Source: Halocafeteria seosinensis
Taxonomy: Eukaryota; Sar; Bigyra; Bicosoecida
Reading direction: 5' to 3'
Assembly (NCBI GenBank): GCA_001687465.1
Contig: LVLI01000862.1
Location: forward strand, 1 to 62,369
DNA length: 62,369 nt
Positions within the stretch are counted from its first letter, which is position 1, and every line of letters starts with the position of its first letter. The notes under the pieces are model-generated. The model made no database searches. It was not told the DNA's origin and saw nothing but the letters and a program-made list of their open reading frames with translations. This document shows positions 46,134-58,772 of the stretch, piece after piece. Made by a program: the position numbers and the translations under genes.

Positions 46134-49100
46134 ATGGAAGGCGCAAGCACGGAGGAAGAAGTGGCCCGCCACTTGGCCGAGCAAAAATTGGAATACGAAG
46201 GTAAACTATTCAATCTCTTGCTTCCTATACGGCCTTTTTCTGGTGCATTAGCTTTTCGTACATGTCTACGTAGCCTTACCTGTCATGTGATGCGCTCGCA
46301 GAGAAAATATTCCAGTATAAGCAAGAAATTGAAGGATATAAAAAGAGCATCTCTCGGTATGAGGGAGACATTGAGAACCTGCATTCCCAAATACAAGGTC
46401 TTCAGCAACAGAATAATGACTTGAATTGGAAGGTACGTAATGGATGCTAAATATTCGTCCTTTGCCCTAGTGGAAAGGAATCGGGGATCGTGGCTCCAGG
46501 TTGAGGAACGAGATGAGCAAATCCGGCTCCTGCAAAACTCCACATACGAAGAACGCTTGCAAGATGTCCAAGCCCTGGCTAATGCGCACCAACAGGCAAG
46601 AGAGCAACTGGAAACAGAAAATGCTCAGTTGAAGCGAGAACTCCAGCAACTCAAGGATGAAGAGTCAGAAAGGTGCATAGAAGTCTCTGAGCAACCCGCG
46701 AAACATGAAGAGGCTGCCAGTGAGGGACAACTGAAGGATAAAGAGCCAGAAAGGTGCATAGAAGTCTCTGAGCAACCCACGGAAAATGAAGAGGCTGCCA
46801 GTGAGGGTACGCAGGAAGCGCACAAGGCTCTTGCTGTCGCGGAAGCGTCCAATGAAGCTCTACGTCGCGAGTTGGAAAAGGAGAAGCAGAGCGCCAATGA
46901 GTTACGTAAAGAAGTCGAAAAATTGAAGGAAGACACCAGGTTACACAGCGAAGCCTTCAACTCCCCGATGGGATCAAAATCAAAGACACAGTTGACTCCT
47001 CAGAGTACACCCCAAAGAGCTGCGTTTGCAAGCCCTTACAGCACCCCGCAAGGCAAGGCCGAAGTCAGAGAACGAGCTCGTGCTAAGATAAACCAGTTGA
47101 AACAGATGATGACCGAGTCTAAGGAACAGAATGGGCTCAGGCCGTACGAAAACGGACATCAAGACAATGATGAAATGACCACCGCGGAGAGATTGCTTAA
47201 CTCTTTCAAGGAGGCAATGGAACGAGTAACAAAATGCCGCTCTAACTCTGAACTCGTCAAGGCCCAGGAATCACTGGAAAGTGATCTGAACAATATTGCC
47301 TGGAATGAAGGTCATAAGTGGCCTTCCATTGGCAGCACTTTGCACGCCTTCGAGAGCCTAGCTGAGATGGTATTCCATAAGTCCTTATCACCAGCGCAAG
47401 AGCAGATGGAAACCGCAAGAAGCAGTGAAGGGTCTTCATCCCTTCATAGAGACGATGCACACCATTTGTCTTCTCTACTGTCTGAACAAGCAGAGGAACT
47501 TGAACGTAAGGAACAGGAGTTAAGCCAAGAAAAGAAGAAAGCGATGCAATATGAAGAGCAGCTACGACAGTGTCAAGAGCGGATAGACGCCCTTGAATCT
47601 CATAAAATGGCTAATGAAAGGGTAAACCAAAAGCTAGACGAAGACTTTAAGAATGAGGAGTGTCAGAGTGGTTTTAGGCCCACCTTGTTCTCTAGTGCTC
47701 AGCAAGAAGCGCCTTTACAGTTAGCGGTATCTACGAAACATGCTCATGAGCAAGTCAAACTGGCAAGTACCCAAGTCGATAGACTTAAGAGGTTGCAGAC
47801 GTCGATCGAACGAAGCATGTCAACAGAGTTTGAAGACATAAATGCCTGGTTATCGCAATTGCTTTACAGAATTCGGTCCCACTGTGTATCCAGGGATGAT
47901 TATGATGGACTCTATCAGCAACTGATAACACACCAAGAACGCACACAGGCAAATGATATGTCATCAGACAGTAGCAGGAGAATCGAGGAACTGAGTCGAC
48001 GAGTTGAACAATTGGTACAGCAGAAGCAACAATACAAGCATTCCCTACAAGAAGCACAAAAAGATGCTGCATCAAAGAAGGAACAAATGAAGAAAAAATT
48101 AAGGGATGCGAAAGAGACATTCTCTCAAAAAATAGAAGAACAGCGGGCAATGTTCCAGCAAGAGCTTGAGGAACTGAAGAAAAAGCAAAATGACATTTAC
48201 AAGCGTGGTTTCAATGAGGGAGTCGATTCCTGTAGCGGTGGTCAAGGGAGCAATTTGGAAGTGGACCAGCAAATGCTTCTCAATCAAGCCAAAGAGGAAG
48301 CTTGGCAAGAAGCTGAACAGTGGCTTAGTCAGCGAGAAGAGTCTATCCGTGAAGACTATCAACAGCACCTGAGGGACCTTAGGCTGCGCTGTCATGAACT
48401 GGAGAATCAACTCGACGCTGTGCGAACCTGCCAAGGGGGTGATTCATCGGCCAAGTGGGAAGAGCTATTGGAAGACTATAAGCAGAGAGAAGAACAACGT
48501 GTCCAAGAACTCTTGCATAATATGAAGGAAGAGCAGGAAGAGAACTTAAAGAGCGCGGTGAATCGTGCGAAGCAGGAGACCGAACAACAGTTGCGCGCAG
48601 AACAATCTCGATCCGTAAACGAAGGTGTTAAGAGTGCTGTCGATGACCTTAAAACTAAGTACGAGAAGTCCCTTCAAGATGCTCAGTCTCGAACAAAGGA
48701 GCTCGAAGGCCAACGATGGCAGGAGTGGCATGAGAATGAACTCAAGAAAATGGAACGGAAGCATAAAGAGAAAGAGGAAAAGCTCCATCAGCAGATGCAC
48801 GAGCTTCTATCCCAATTGCCGAAACCGGACGATGAGCGTGCCGGCCCCGACGAACTGGACTTGAGTGAAAATAGCTTTCAAGCTCGCGTTGATAAAGTCG
48901 TCAACAATTTAAAACGGCGTATAAATCAAAAGCATAAAGAGCTGGAGAAAAGGAATTCCGAGTTACGGGTATGTAGGTCGGAACTTGAAAATGAACGTCA
49001 GCGGTGCAGCATGCTAGAAGAGCAAGTGTCTCAATGGCGACGCAATTATGACGACCTTGAAGGTCGGGCTCAAAGATTAGATCACGAGCTGAAGCTGTCG

Positions 49101-52100
49101 CGTGAAAGCGAAAACTCACTCCAAATGCAGCTGCATGATTTCCAGCAGAAACTTGCAACCACTGAAACTACGCTTTCGAATTGTAAAGAAGAGAACCATA
49201 GCAGAGAAGAAGCTCTGAAGCAGGACTGCGACGATTATAAGCATGCCCTACAGCAACTTCGGGCGAGCATGGCGGAGTCAAATTCCCAACCAAGTCAGGA
49301 GTCTGCGAACATTTATGATATTGTTGAAAAGATAAAGGGCTATCTCAAAGTAGATTCAGTTTCTGCAGACCAACAAAACATGCTATTAAGTGACGTTATC
49401 TTACTTGAGAAGCAGTTGAATGGTGTCTTGGAAAGTCACCGGAGTGAAGTCGCTAGTAGGGTTGCCGAAGCAGAGGATGAACTCCGCAGGTCCCAAGAAA
49501 ACAAGATTGCCGAATTGGAGCGTTCCTGGAGAGATTACCTTGATCGTGAACTGGAAAACGAGCGATCCAGAGTCGAGCATGAAATGAAACTGAGAATAGA
49601 GCAGGAGGTCCATGAAGCCGAAACCAGGTCTCGCCAGGAGGCCCTGGATTGGGCAGAGAATCAGCGTCAAACAGCAGTTGAAAAGGCCGTCCAACGGTGT
49701 AAGGAAGAGATGCGGGAAGAAAAGAAAGCTGAAATTGATGCAGCTGTAGCTCAGGCCCGGCAGGAGGAACGCGAATCTAATGAGGCCGACTTAGATATAG
49801 CTGTTTCACAAGCTGTCGAACACGAGCGGAACAAGCATTCCGGAAGGATGCGGGAGGAATACGCTCAGGGCCGGGATGATCTGTACCATAGCCTTCTTGA
49901 TCACAGACGGCTAGGTGTATCAAATGGAGTTGAATCCTTTGTAGTTGATGATAAAATAGCATCGAACTCTTCCCGTGCGCAATTGGTGACAATTCGATTT
50001 TTCCTCACTTGCTACCCTCAATTTTTCCGAACCTCAATTCTGGATGCTTACCTGCAATACTGCAGTGCTCACGGCTTTTCGGTAGAAAAGCACGGAGAGA
50101 TCGAGGATTTACGGTCCTGTCATGATGAAATGGAGGATTCTATTGCCTGGTTATGGGAGGACTTTTTAAACTCTGTTGTTGATAGCTCTGGAGAGCGAGT
50201 CTTGTCCCATATTAACACATTTAAGAGATCATCCTCATGGCTAAGTCCCGCGGCGGAGTTGCTCTTGTCTTACTTCACCGAGGTAGTCAAGGCTAACATT
50301 ACGGGTGAAAACACTCAAAGCGAAGATTCTACACTCCAACAGCTCACTGAAACATGTCAGTCACTTGAAAGTGAAATTACCAAGTTGGAAGAGGGGGCCC
50401 AAAATGCAGAAGTCAGCACTGGAGAGCGTCTCAAGCAGTTATGTTTCGAAAGAGACTTTGATCATAATGCAGAAAAAACAAAGCACGATCGGATAGAAGA
50501 CTTGGCTGATGAAATAGTATTTCATTTCAAGAACCTGCATGAAGGTCAGATCGAGCAAGCACTTTCGGAAAAGTCAGAAGAACTTCGACGGTTGTATGAG
50601 CAATACCAAGGTTTGGAGGATGAAGTTGAGGAATACCGGGAGTCAATACAAAAATGTGAAACGCAAATAGAGACTATAGAAAACGAGCGAGAGCGTCTTG
50701 AGGCCAGCTCGACTGAGAAAGACGAGCGTATTCGCTCTCTAACGGAGGAGTTAGAATCCACAAGAGCTTCACTTGGTACAGAAAAGGAACATCTGCGTGG
50801 CGAGTTGCAGCGAAAATCGGAAGAAATTGAAAAAGTTAAAACAGAAATGTCGCAGAAGATATCTGAAATGGAGGATGAGAAACAGAATGCTATCAGCGAG
50901 AAGGTAGCTGAAGAAAGATCACACGAAACTGAAGCAATACGGACAGCATGTACGGAATTAGAAAGTAGGCTGGAAAACGCACACCATCGGGAACTGGAAC
51001 GGCTGCAAAATGATCATGCTCGTCAAGTGGAGGACCTCAAAGGCCAATTGGATGAGGAAAGGGAGAAAGTAAAAGAGCTTGAACAGAAGTTAGCAACTGA
51101 AATAAACCAGATATATCGAGAGTGCCAGACTAGGGTTGAGACTCTGCAAGAGCAGCTGACCTCCGAGAATGAAGAAAAGAACGAAATAGAGGAAGCATTA
51201 AAGAAGGAGCGGGAAGCTGTTGCTTCCCTAAGAGAGGAACGAAACGACCTCGAAAAGAAATACTCGTCGATGTACGCGCTTTACTGGAACCATGGAATTA
51301 GAGATGCTGGTGGGGAAGATGCAACAAACGTCCGTAATAACCGCCGTCGCAAGTCCATAGAAGCTCCAGGTACACAATTACACAACAAGAGTGAATTAGT
51401 CGCAAGCAGGGATAAGGAGGGGGGTGGATCTGGCAGAAGGCACTCTGTGGGAGCTGTGGATAGTGTATCTCCAGACATTGGCGATTCCTCTATATATTTG
51501 CATAAAATTCGCCGCCTTACTCGACAGTTAATGGAACAGGAAGCTCAAATCTTCCTCTTGAGAAGCATGATTGATCCCGAAAACACAAGTACCAGATATA
51601 CAGAAAGCACTGCGCGTGGCCAGTCTCAAAATCTGACACTAGAGAGCTTTACTGGTGATGTTCACATGCATCCAGAGCACGCAGACTCATCCCCCTACCC
51701 CCAGTTCTCGGATCAAGAGCATTATATTTCAACTTACGCCACGGCACATGCGAGGAGTTCTGAGTTTGAAATGAGCAACACGAAAGATACTAACGAAGTA
51801 TTTGTCAGGGATCCACGGACCAATGATACGTCTCTTCCCGATGAACACATGCCCTCAAACTCAGAAGACATCCGTGGATATCGATTGGGGCTTGAAGGTA
51901 CCGAAAACACACAAGGGCATTCTGTTACAGCAATGGCGTCCTCAAACAATGCTGTGTCAACATCTGGTGAGGACAACACTGTCAATGAATTTCATGCTCA
52001 ACAGTTTGATGGGGAAACAGTCGATGCACAAAGCGCATCTGCCTCAGGATTTTTCGATCACCATTATCGACATATTGAATGCGAAGTCGCTAGGGAACAA

Positions 52101-54104
52101 GTCCCAATCACTGCGGAAGCGCAGCATGAAATCGAGGATAATCATTATACTCAAGCTCCTTCAGAACATGAAGACCGAGAAGTAATCGATCCGGTCACAG
52201 GGTCCGAGACGGACACTGTTGGGTTTTTCTACGGCAATACTCAGTCTCTAGAACAGGAAGCAGTCCCTGATAAGGATGCTGGTCCACCGATTTCCGTCAC
52301 GGATAGCATTGCATGCAATAATGACGCATCAGACACTCTCCAGGTTTCACATCCTCAGCAAAGTATTGTAAGTGAGGTAGGTGATACCACCACTGACTAC
52401 TCAGCCAGTGCCTCTGATCTTCATGAAGCACAGGAGTACACCCAACTATCCTCCGGCATGGAAGATGTCGTTTCCTGTGCAGCGTATCCTTCAGAAGCAG
52501 ACTACCGGCAGCCTGTAGAGGGTTCATCTGAAGCCGACGAAAATGAAATGCCTAGAGAAAGCGCTGAGCAAGAAATACATGTTACACAGAGTGAGAACGC
52601 TTCGGGAGTACCCTCCAGGCTACCTTTGGAAGGAATATTCCTTTCGGATAACGAAGACTATTATATTGATGGTGTTGGGGATCATTACTGGGTAAATGAG
52701 GAAGGGGACTGGGAAGAAGTTCCTCCTGAGCATCGTATCAACCCGGACGAGCTGGAAGAGCTGTTGGATGAATTTTGGAAGCAGCAGGAAACAACTAGTC
52801 TGGGTGATAATATGCCTCCTGATGAGGGCTATTCTACCCAAGATGTGCCTGAGGAGAGTCTCGACGACAATTACAAAACCCACTCTGGCTACGGAGGTTT
52901 AGTCTACCCGCATGTATCGGAAGATTCTCAAGCATATGTTTTTCACTCTACGGAGGAACGCCTTGAATCATATACGTTGTCGTCTGAACTAAGAAATGTT
53001 GAATCTTATACGCGTACGTTTAGCTCGACGGAAGGAGGATATGGCAGTCTCATGGCATCTGAGGCTGATATAGGTCCCGCTGGTATAGCAAGCGACGATG
53101 TGTTACAACACGGGAACGAGGGTGTATTCGAAGAGCACACTGTCCATCCCGTTACAAACCAACAGCAAGTACCCGTAAAAATTCCACCGGATGGTATTTT
53201 TGTGTCAGAAACCTATTTCATTGATGAATCAGGTGCTCACTGGAGACGCGAGATCAATGGCCTGTCTTGGGAGGCTGTGCCTCTGGAGGAACAAATCGAA
53301 GGGGTCCCTGAACAACTTACTGGTCAGGCCGAAATAGAACAACAGCAAGGAGAAGTAGATATCCCTCCTGATGGTCTGTATGTGTCTGAAGCCTATTTCG
53401 TGGATGGGGGAGGTGACCACTGGAGACGTGACGGTCATGAGGATGCTTGGGAGGAGGTCCCTCCCGAGGAGCAGATCGACGGAGTCCATCTGGCTAACAT
53501 TATACTAGAGCAACAGTCGGAGCCTCAAGGTGATTTTAATCCACCAACGATTTCGACAGACAAAGCATATGCCCAAGTATCCGGGTTAGCACAGGAGACA
53601 TCTAGTTGCGCTGAAGAGACCGGAACTCGTCCTGTATTCTTCAGTATGCCAACAACGACTAGCCGCAGTCCCGAAGGGACTGTCTACAATACCATACAGA
53701 ACAGTCCCGCGAGTGTGAATGATGAGTACTGGCAACAGACCAGGGAACATGTCGACAAAATCAAACAGGAGCAGAAGAATAAGAAACCAGCCAGTGCGCC
53801 GGCCAGTCCGGACAAGCAGTCTGCCAAGAAATCCGTAGGAGGGTTTGCTAGTCTCTTCCGATGGTGGGGCGGGGGAAACGGGAGTAATGTCAGTGAAACG
53901 AGTACTGAAGCTGTGCAGGAGCAGGATGACAGCTTCGATCCAGATGCACCTCCTCCTATCCTCCCTTCAGCTTCTGCCACAACGTCTTCCCAAGCAACCG
54001 CGCCGACGTCTGTAAACTACTTTTCTCTCACCAAGAGCAGGGCTCTATCGGGACGTGGTAAGGGCAAGAGCAACATACCACGCTATGTTCCATATCAGAC
54101 GTAA
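46134..54104 (+). CDS. Giant coiled-coil protein with novel C-terminal repeats, 2,600 aa
   Basis: Three exons: 46134-46200, 46302-46432 and a 7,605-nt exon 46500-54104; introns are 101 and 67 nt. Residues about 15-1,700 are nearly unbroken heptad coiled coil, interrupted by a non-coiled globular segment around 1,210-1,300 (IRFFLTCYPQFFRTSILDAYL). An acidic disordered region at about 1,750-2,580 follows. It contains three copies of a ~40-residue unit with a G(I/L)(F/Y)xS start, a YF(I/V)D core, HWRR and WE.VPxEEQI. The C-terminus is basic with GGFASLFRWWGGG and GRGKGKS. The size and layout recall golgins or centrosomal scaffolds, but no targeting domain such as GRIP or PACT is evident. Function unknown. 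Confidence 0.8.
46650..46811 (+). repeat. 81-bp tandem duplication within coding sequence
   Basis: Two adjacent 81-bp units, at about 46650-46730 and 46731-46811, each encode 27 residues around ERCIEVSEQP followed by EEAASEG. They are nearly identical at DNA level, so the duplication is recent. The length preserves the reading frame. Confidence 0.85.
52620..53477 (+). repeat. Three dispersed ~40-residue protein repeats
   Basis: Units lie at 52620-52739, 53181-53297 and 53361-53477 (residues about 2107-2146, 2294-2332 and 2354-2392 of the giant protein). Shared pattern: P-x-x-G-(I/L)-(F/Y)-(V/L)-S, then Y-(F/Y)-(I/V)-D, G-x-H, W, then W-E-x-V-P-x-E. The second and third copies are closer to each other than to the first. 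The conserved Trp and Gly residues suggest a small beta-rich fold. Confidence 0.85.
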
Positions 54105-54181
54105 CGCAAGTTAGTGTAGGAGGGATAATCACAGATGCTGTGAAAGATAATGCACATCGTTACTGTTTATTGTGAAATTGT

Positions 54182-56017
54182 TCAATACAAACTGAAGGAA
54201 CGTCGTAGGTTTTGTATACATTCCGCTATGACTCCTGCATTTGTCTTCTGATATCCGCCAGAGAGAACCATAGTAATGGGAACGGATGTTCCTCCACATC
54301 CATCAAAAATTGTTCTTAAACTTTCATTTCCTTCATTAGGCTCCATGCAAGCCGCAAACACCGACAAATCTCGCTGGATGATAGACTGCGGAGATATGGA
54401 GAGCCCTGACAAAGGGTCTCCTTCCAGTAAGTCTGTCCCCGCATTATAGATGACGAAATCTGGACGAAATTGCTGAAACACGCGCGGCAATAGTCTTCGT
54501 AAGTGGCGAATGAAGGCAGTTCCTTGATCAGCTGCCTCAAAGTGGCCCTCTTCATCGATCCGACGCTCCGCAACGTGATCACCTGGGAAGTGTCAAGAAT
54601 AGAAATCCACACGGGGGGAGAAGAGATAGGCAAGCATTTGACATACTCACCTGGAAATATGTGGCGAGTATAATAGTCGAATATGAACACATTCGTCCAT
54701 TCGTACTTGATGGCATCCAGGGCGTAACCATCTCCTTGATGAGCGTCCTGTAAACGTTGAGGAATCCAATCGACTACCGCAAAACACTACCAAACCTTAC
54801 GTACCAAGTCAATGATAAGTATCCGCGGATCATACGAATCCCGTTTGACACCGCTTTTTTGGAACTGGTGAGTGGGCCACACAGACTTAACATATCGTAC
54901 CATGAGCGAAATGTCGGCTAGGGCGCAAAAGCCATGCCCTTTGCTATGACTGTGTCGAGGGGATGAGGTTTGTTCTGCTAATGTCGGCCTGATATCTTCT
55001 ACTCACCTTGCATGATGGAATCCGGCTCCTAAGTTTATGCTCCAACCTTTTTCCAGACTCAATCTAGCCGCAGCTGCAGACTTTCGATGCGATCAAAGTC
55101 TCTAGCAAAGTCAGTTGCGCGCACACACGGTACTTACCCATAGATCCATTAGTTGCGCTTGCCATCGGCACAAGTACCCTCCATTGTAACAACCATGCCG
55201 GCAAAAAGCAGAGGGGTACCTCAAATACCTTCACTAGAGCTAGTGAGTAAAAAAGAGAAGTCAGATAGACGGGAGAGTGAAGAGAAGCCAAGTCTGAAAA
55301 ATTTAACATATTCGGTTCGAAGGCCGAACTTAGGCCAAGCGACTCAAAAACTGCAAGCGCCAGTACATACCATCCCTGAGAAGAAACATAGAATTAAAAA
55401 AATAACGCACCTTTCTTATATTTCTTGCTGTCGAAGGGATGTATGTTTTCAACGCCACAAAGTGTAATGTTGTACTCAGATCGGTACACAAATGGGACTA
55501 GTGCCTGCTCTTCCCGGTTAAGGCTTCCTATCCCTCGTTTCAACGGAATCTTGCCCAGTTTTCGAATGTCGTAGTGAAACTTTTGGCGTCGCCTCCATAC
55601 ACACGAACACAATGGTACGCACAGTAACGGTGAGATGAGCCATGCCACTAGGATAAAGACAACCACCGGTGCTACACCGCCTACGGCTCCTAGGTCATCA
55701 CAGGACCCCGAAAGGGCTCCTGGGTCGTCATCGCATCCTGTGTGTCACTCAGGAAGACTCGGAGTCAACCAGTAGTTTGAATAACGAACGTTATTCAGAT
55801 TTGGCGACTTACCAATTCCAAACACCAAGGCGAACGCCGCCAGTAGCCCGAACAACAGGGCATCCCACAGGATCAGCAGGGGGAAAATGGCTCGATCGAG
55901 CCTCTCCATGGGGGTACTGGACGTGCTGGTGGCTTGTGTCAATGACATCATCTTATCATCGTCCGCAGAGCACGATACGTCAAGTTCAACGTCCGTAGGT
56001 GTTTTACTGTCACTCAT
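54182..56017 (-). CDS. Class IV (HDAC11-like) deacetylase with N-terminal membrane hairpin, 484 aa
   Basis: Seven exons: 56017-55813, 55737-55411, 55350-55138, 55073-55007, 54949-54805, 54747-54651 and 54582-54182; introns are 57-75 nt. The class IV deacetylase domain starts near residue 145 with FVYRSEYNITLCGVENIHPFD. It has GAGFHHAS, the zinc-binding IDLDAHQGDG, YNAGTDLLEGD and the catalytic tyrosine in SGGYQK. The N-terminus adds two hydrophobic helices: about 43-66 (FPLLILWDALLFGLLAAF) and about 92-112 (VVFILVAWLISPLL). A cysteine-containing loop separates them, and the second is followed by WRRRQK, so the enzyme should face the cytosol. Helix 2 and the enzyme start share one exon. HDAC11 is a lysine defatty-acylase; a membrane substrate here is inference. 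Confidence 0.87.
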
Positions 56018-56591
56018 GCTGTATGGGGGTTGCGCATGCTGACAATCCAGCAAACCAAAATACACGCTGTGGGTCCGAACTTATCAATGGGGGAACAACA
56101 GAACAAACCCTCGGGTACAGCACGGTATACCTAATGAGACGGAACAGCTTCACAGGAGCCCAGACCCGGTTGGATGAAGGCAGGACAAGAGAACACTGAG
56201 TAGGGAAAACAAACTGAATGATAAGCAGGAAATAGTTGGCTTGTATCAGTCGCAGCATCGAACTGTGGAAAGTTCTGACGCATGTGGATGTGTGCCATGA
56301 GATGGAAATGCGTATATTCAGCTTTGGAAGTAAAGCGCCACTGACATGACATGAAACAATCTTCTTAAGGATTGGTTCGTTTCTTGCACTTGTTGGATTG
56401 CACCCAGGCGACAAAGAAAAAGGACGTATTATAAAAGAATTGCTTACACCGGATATCATAGCGGAATGTAATAGATAACACGGCCTACAACGTATCAAAC
56501 AACTTTGAGAATAAGTTGATAGCCCGAATCACGTTTCTCCATCTCAAGGTTCTGGCGATTGCACACATGTAACGTAATGTCCAGTTATTGT
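56018..56591. other. Intergenic, no gene seen
   Basis: About 570 bp between the HDAC start and the stop of the Cwc21 gene, both on the minus strand. Minus-strand frames here overlap one another and have no motif. Confidence 0.5.
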
Positions 56592-57640
56592 TTACCGTGA
56601 AGACGAACGAGAGGATCGGCTTCCAGAGCTTGATCTTGATCTGCTCCGAGAACCGGAGCTATCCGATGAATCATCGTCCCGTCGCCTGCCGCTATTGTTC
56701 CCATTATTTCGTCTGTTCCATCGACCTCGTGATTGTCCGCTCTCGCTGCTACTGCCTCGCCTTCGCCTTCGCCTGCCACTTCTTGAAGAAGAGCGGGAAC
56801 GGGAGTGCGAGCGTGATCCTGACTCCGAACTGGAGCGCGACCTGGAGTTCCGACGTCTGCGTCTATTTCTGCCAGAGTCCCTGCTTGTGCTTCGCCTTTC
56901 TCGCCTTTCCGGTGCAGACCTTCTTCCCCGGTCTCTTTGCTGCTCTTCAGTCCTTTCTTCCTCATCGCGTCGGTGGCGACTACGTTGTACCTGTTCGCGT
57001 TGCTTCTGCTTCTCCTCTCGCTCTTTTTCCTTCCTTTCGCGCCGTTCTTGACGTCTCTTCTGCACAGCTTCCTCATTGAATGCCTCTCCTGCAATTTCGT
57101 AGCACCAATGAAAACGCTTGAGGTAAACAACTAAAGGGTGAAATGTCCCTCAATTGAATGCTTACCTTCTTGGAAATCGCCTTCAATGCCCAAGGCGTTT
57201 GCCAGTTCGGAGCTCTCTTGCTCTTTGGTAGCTGCAGTCTTGTGTGTGTCTTTCTCAGATCCATTGGCGGATGCCGCGGCTCCTTCCCTTTGCTTCGTCT
57301 CAAGCATCTCTTTCATCAAATGCTCTCGGAGCTTACTGATTTTCTCGTCAATTTCCTCTTCCGTATACCCTCGGGATTCCAGTTCAAGTTGCAATTCCGT
57401 GAGTTTGACTTCCACTTGACGCTTCCTTTGATGTTCGAGGATAGCTTTATTCGGCCCTTTCCCTGATTTACTCGACCACTTATCCCTGGCACGCTGACCT
57501 ACTTCTTGGTCTCCAGAATTTAATCGATTTGTCTCGAGTTTATCACGTGCCACTTGTGGCTTAACATAGCTTAAATTGCGCTGCACATACCCGTTGGTCC
57601 CCGACCCACGGGGTGTCCTGAGCCCAATACCGTTATACAT
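56592..57640 (-). CDS. CWC21: Spliceosomal Cwc21/SRm300-type protein with RS domain, 323 aa
   Basis: Two exons: 57640-57166 and 57088-56592, with a 77-nt intron. The start MYNGIGLRTPRGSGTNGYVQRN is the invariant N-terminus of Cwc21/SRRM2, which sits near the 5' splice site in the catalytic spliceosome. A cwf21 helical segment follows at about residues 90-120 (ELESRGYTEEEIDEKISKLRE). The second exon encodes a basic helix and an Arg-Ser domain over the last ~100 residues. It is longer than yeast Cwc21 (~135) and far shorter than animal SRRM2. An in-frame upstream extension to 57712 lacks an ATG. Confidence 0.93.
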
Positions 57641-57840
57641 TTCTTTTGCGGGGTCCTTCAACCTGAAGACAACGTCATATAAATCAAATGGAGCACATAT
57701 ATATATTGACATTATAAGGCCTCAATCGAGAAACCGAGCAATCAAATCTTCGACTTTATCCCGGGCATATGCAGGCCATTTAGCATCGTATATAGAGCGT
57801 ATTGTAGAGGTTTATAGAGGATACATGATAATAGTGAACC

Positions 57841-58772
57841 ATGATGATGCGTGCTATCTACAGAACAGGGGTAGCGTGCTCTTCACATGGGAGAGTGCTA
57901 TCGCCCTGGTCTGGCGCCTCCTTTTCCACGCAGAATGGGGGCAACAATCCCACCCCTCAAACCTCTCCACAACGGCAAAAACAAGAAGACGACTTAGTAC
58001 AGCGCCGGGAGAAGGAATTGCCACGGGAGATGTCCTCACCGATACCTCCACGAAAAGAGGCCAAATGGGAGCAGTACCAAAGTGAGGCGGTGCACCCGGT
58101 AACCTCTGCCGAATTCGAGCATACAGGAGACCAGAATACAGTCTCTATGGATTGGGCCCGCTTGAATGATCAGAAAGAACCCATAGATCTCGATTTTGCC
58201 AGAGAACTCCCCGAGGCAAATGAACTCAGAGGCAGTTTCAGAGGAAGAAAGGTACGCCGTTCAGTAACCTACCTACCGAAATCGTGTCGACCGTGGTTAT
58301 ATTATTCACTGTGAATTATTCGCAGGCTATCATTCAAAAACCGGGACGGCATCCTATGTCCTCACGTCCCGACAGGAGCCGGCATTGGGTCATTCAATTC
58401 GACAGCGTGAATAACTGGGGCAACGGACTCATGGCATGGACTTCGACGAACGATGCGCAGGACCAATTGCGCCAATATCTGCGCTTTGAGAACCCCGAGC
58501 AGGCCATTTACTTTTGTGAGCGCAACGGCTGGGACTGGGAGCTTGATGAAGACGTGCCCCAAAGCCCAGGCGATCGGGTCAACAACAGCTACGACCAGAA
58601 TTTTGTTCCCCGTGATATCCGGTACCAGTTAGACGTCAAAGGGCCACGGAAGGGTCGTTATATGTTTCAGAATAAGAATATGAATAAGAGTTGCTGGATG
58701 AATCTGAAGCGGTCGAAGTACGGCAACGAAGAATGGAAAAGGAAGACGAAAGATCCCAGTAAGCCATGGTAG
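57841..58772 (+). CDS. NDUFS4: NADH:ubiquinone oxidoreductase 18 kDa subunit (NDUFS4), 285 aa
   Basis: Accessory subunit of the complex I N-module. Exons are 57841-58251 and 58326-58772, with a 74-nt intron of phase 0. The start is the first of three consecutive ATGs, with a mitochondrial presequence (IYRTGVACSSHGR). The conserved core spans residues ~138-225: AIIQKPGRHPMSSRPDRSRHW, IQFDSVNNWGNGLMAWTST, then AIYFCERNGWDWEL. Two regions exceed the usual ~175-residue length: about 110 polar residues before the core, and about 60 residues after it ending in KTKDPSKPW. It diverges from Cwc21 with 200 bp between starts. Confidence 0.9.

Noticed and set aside
46440-46499. Start of the giant protein at the ATG at 46440
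   Set aside because: This segment is an intron: joining 46432 to 46500 gives continuous coiled coil with upstream exons, and the donor and acceptor are canonical.
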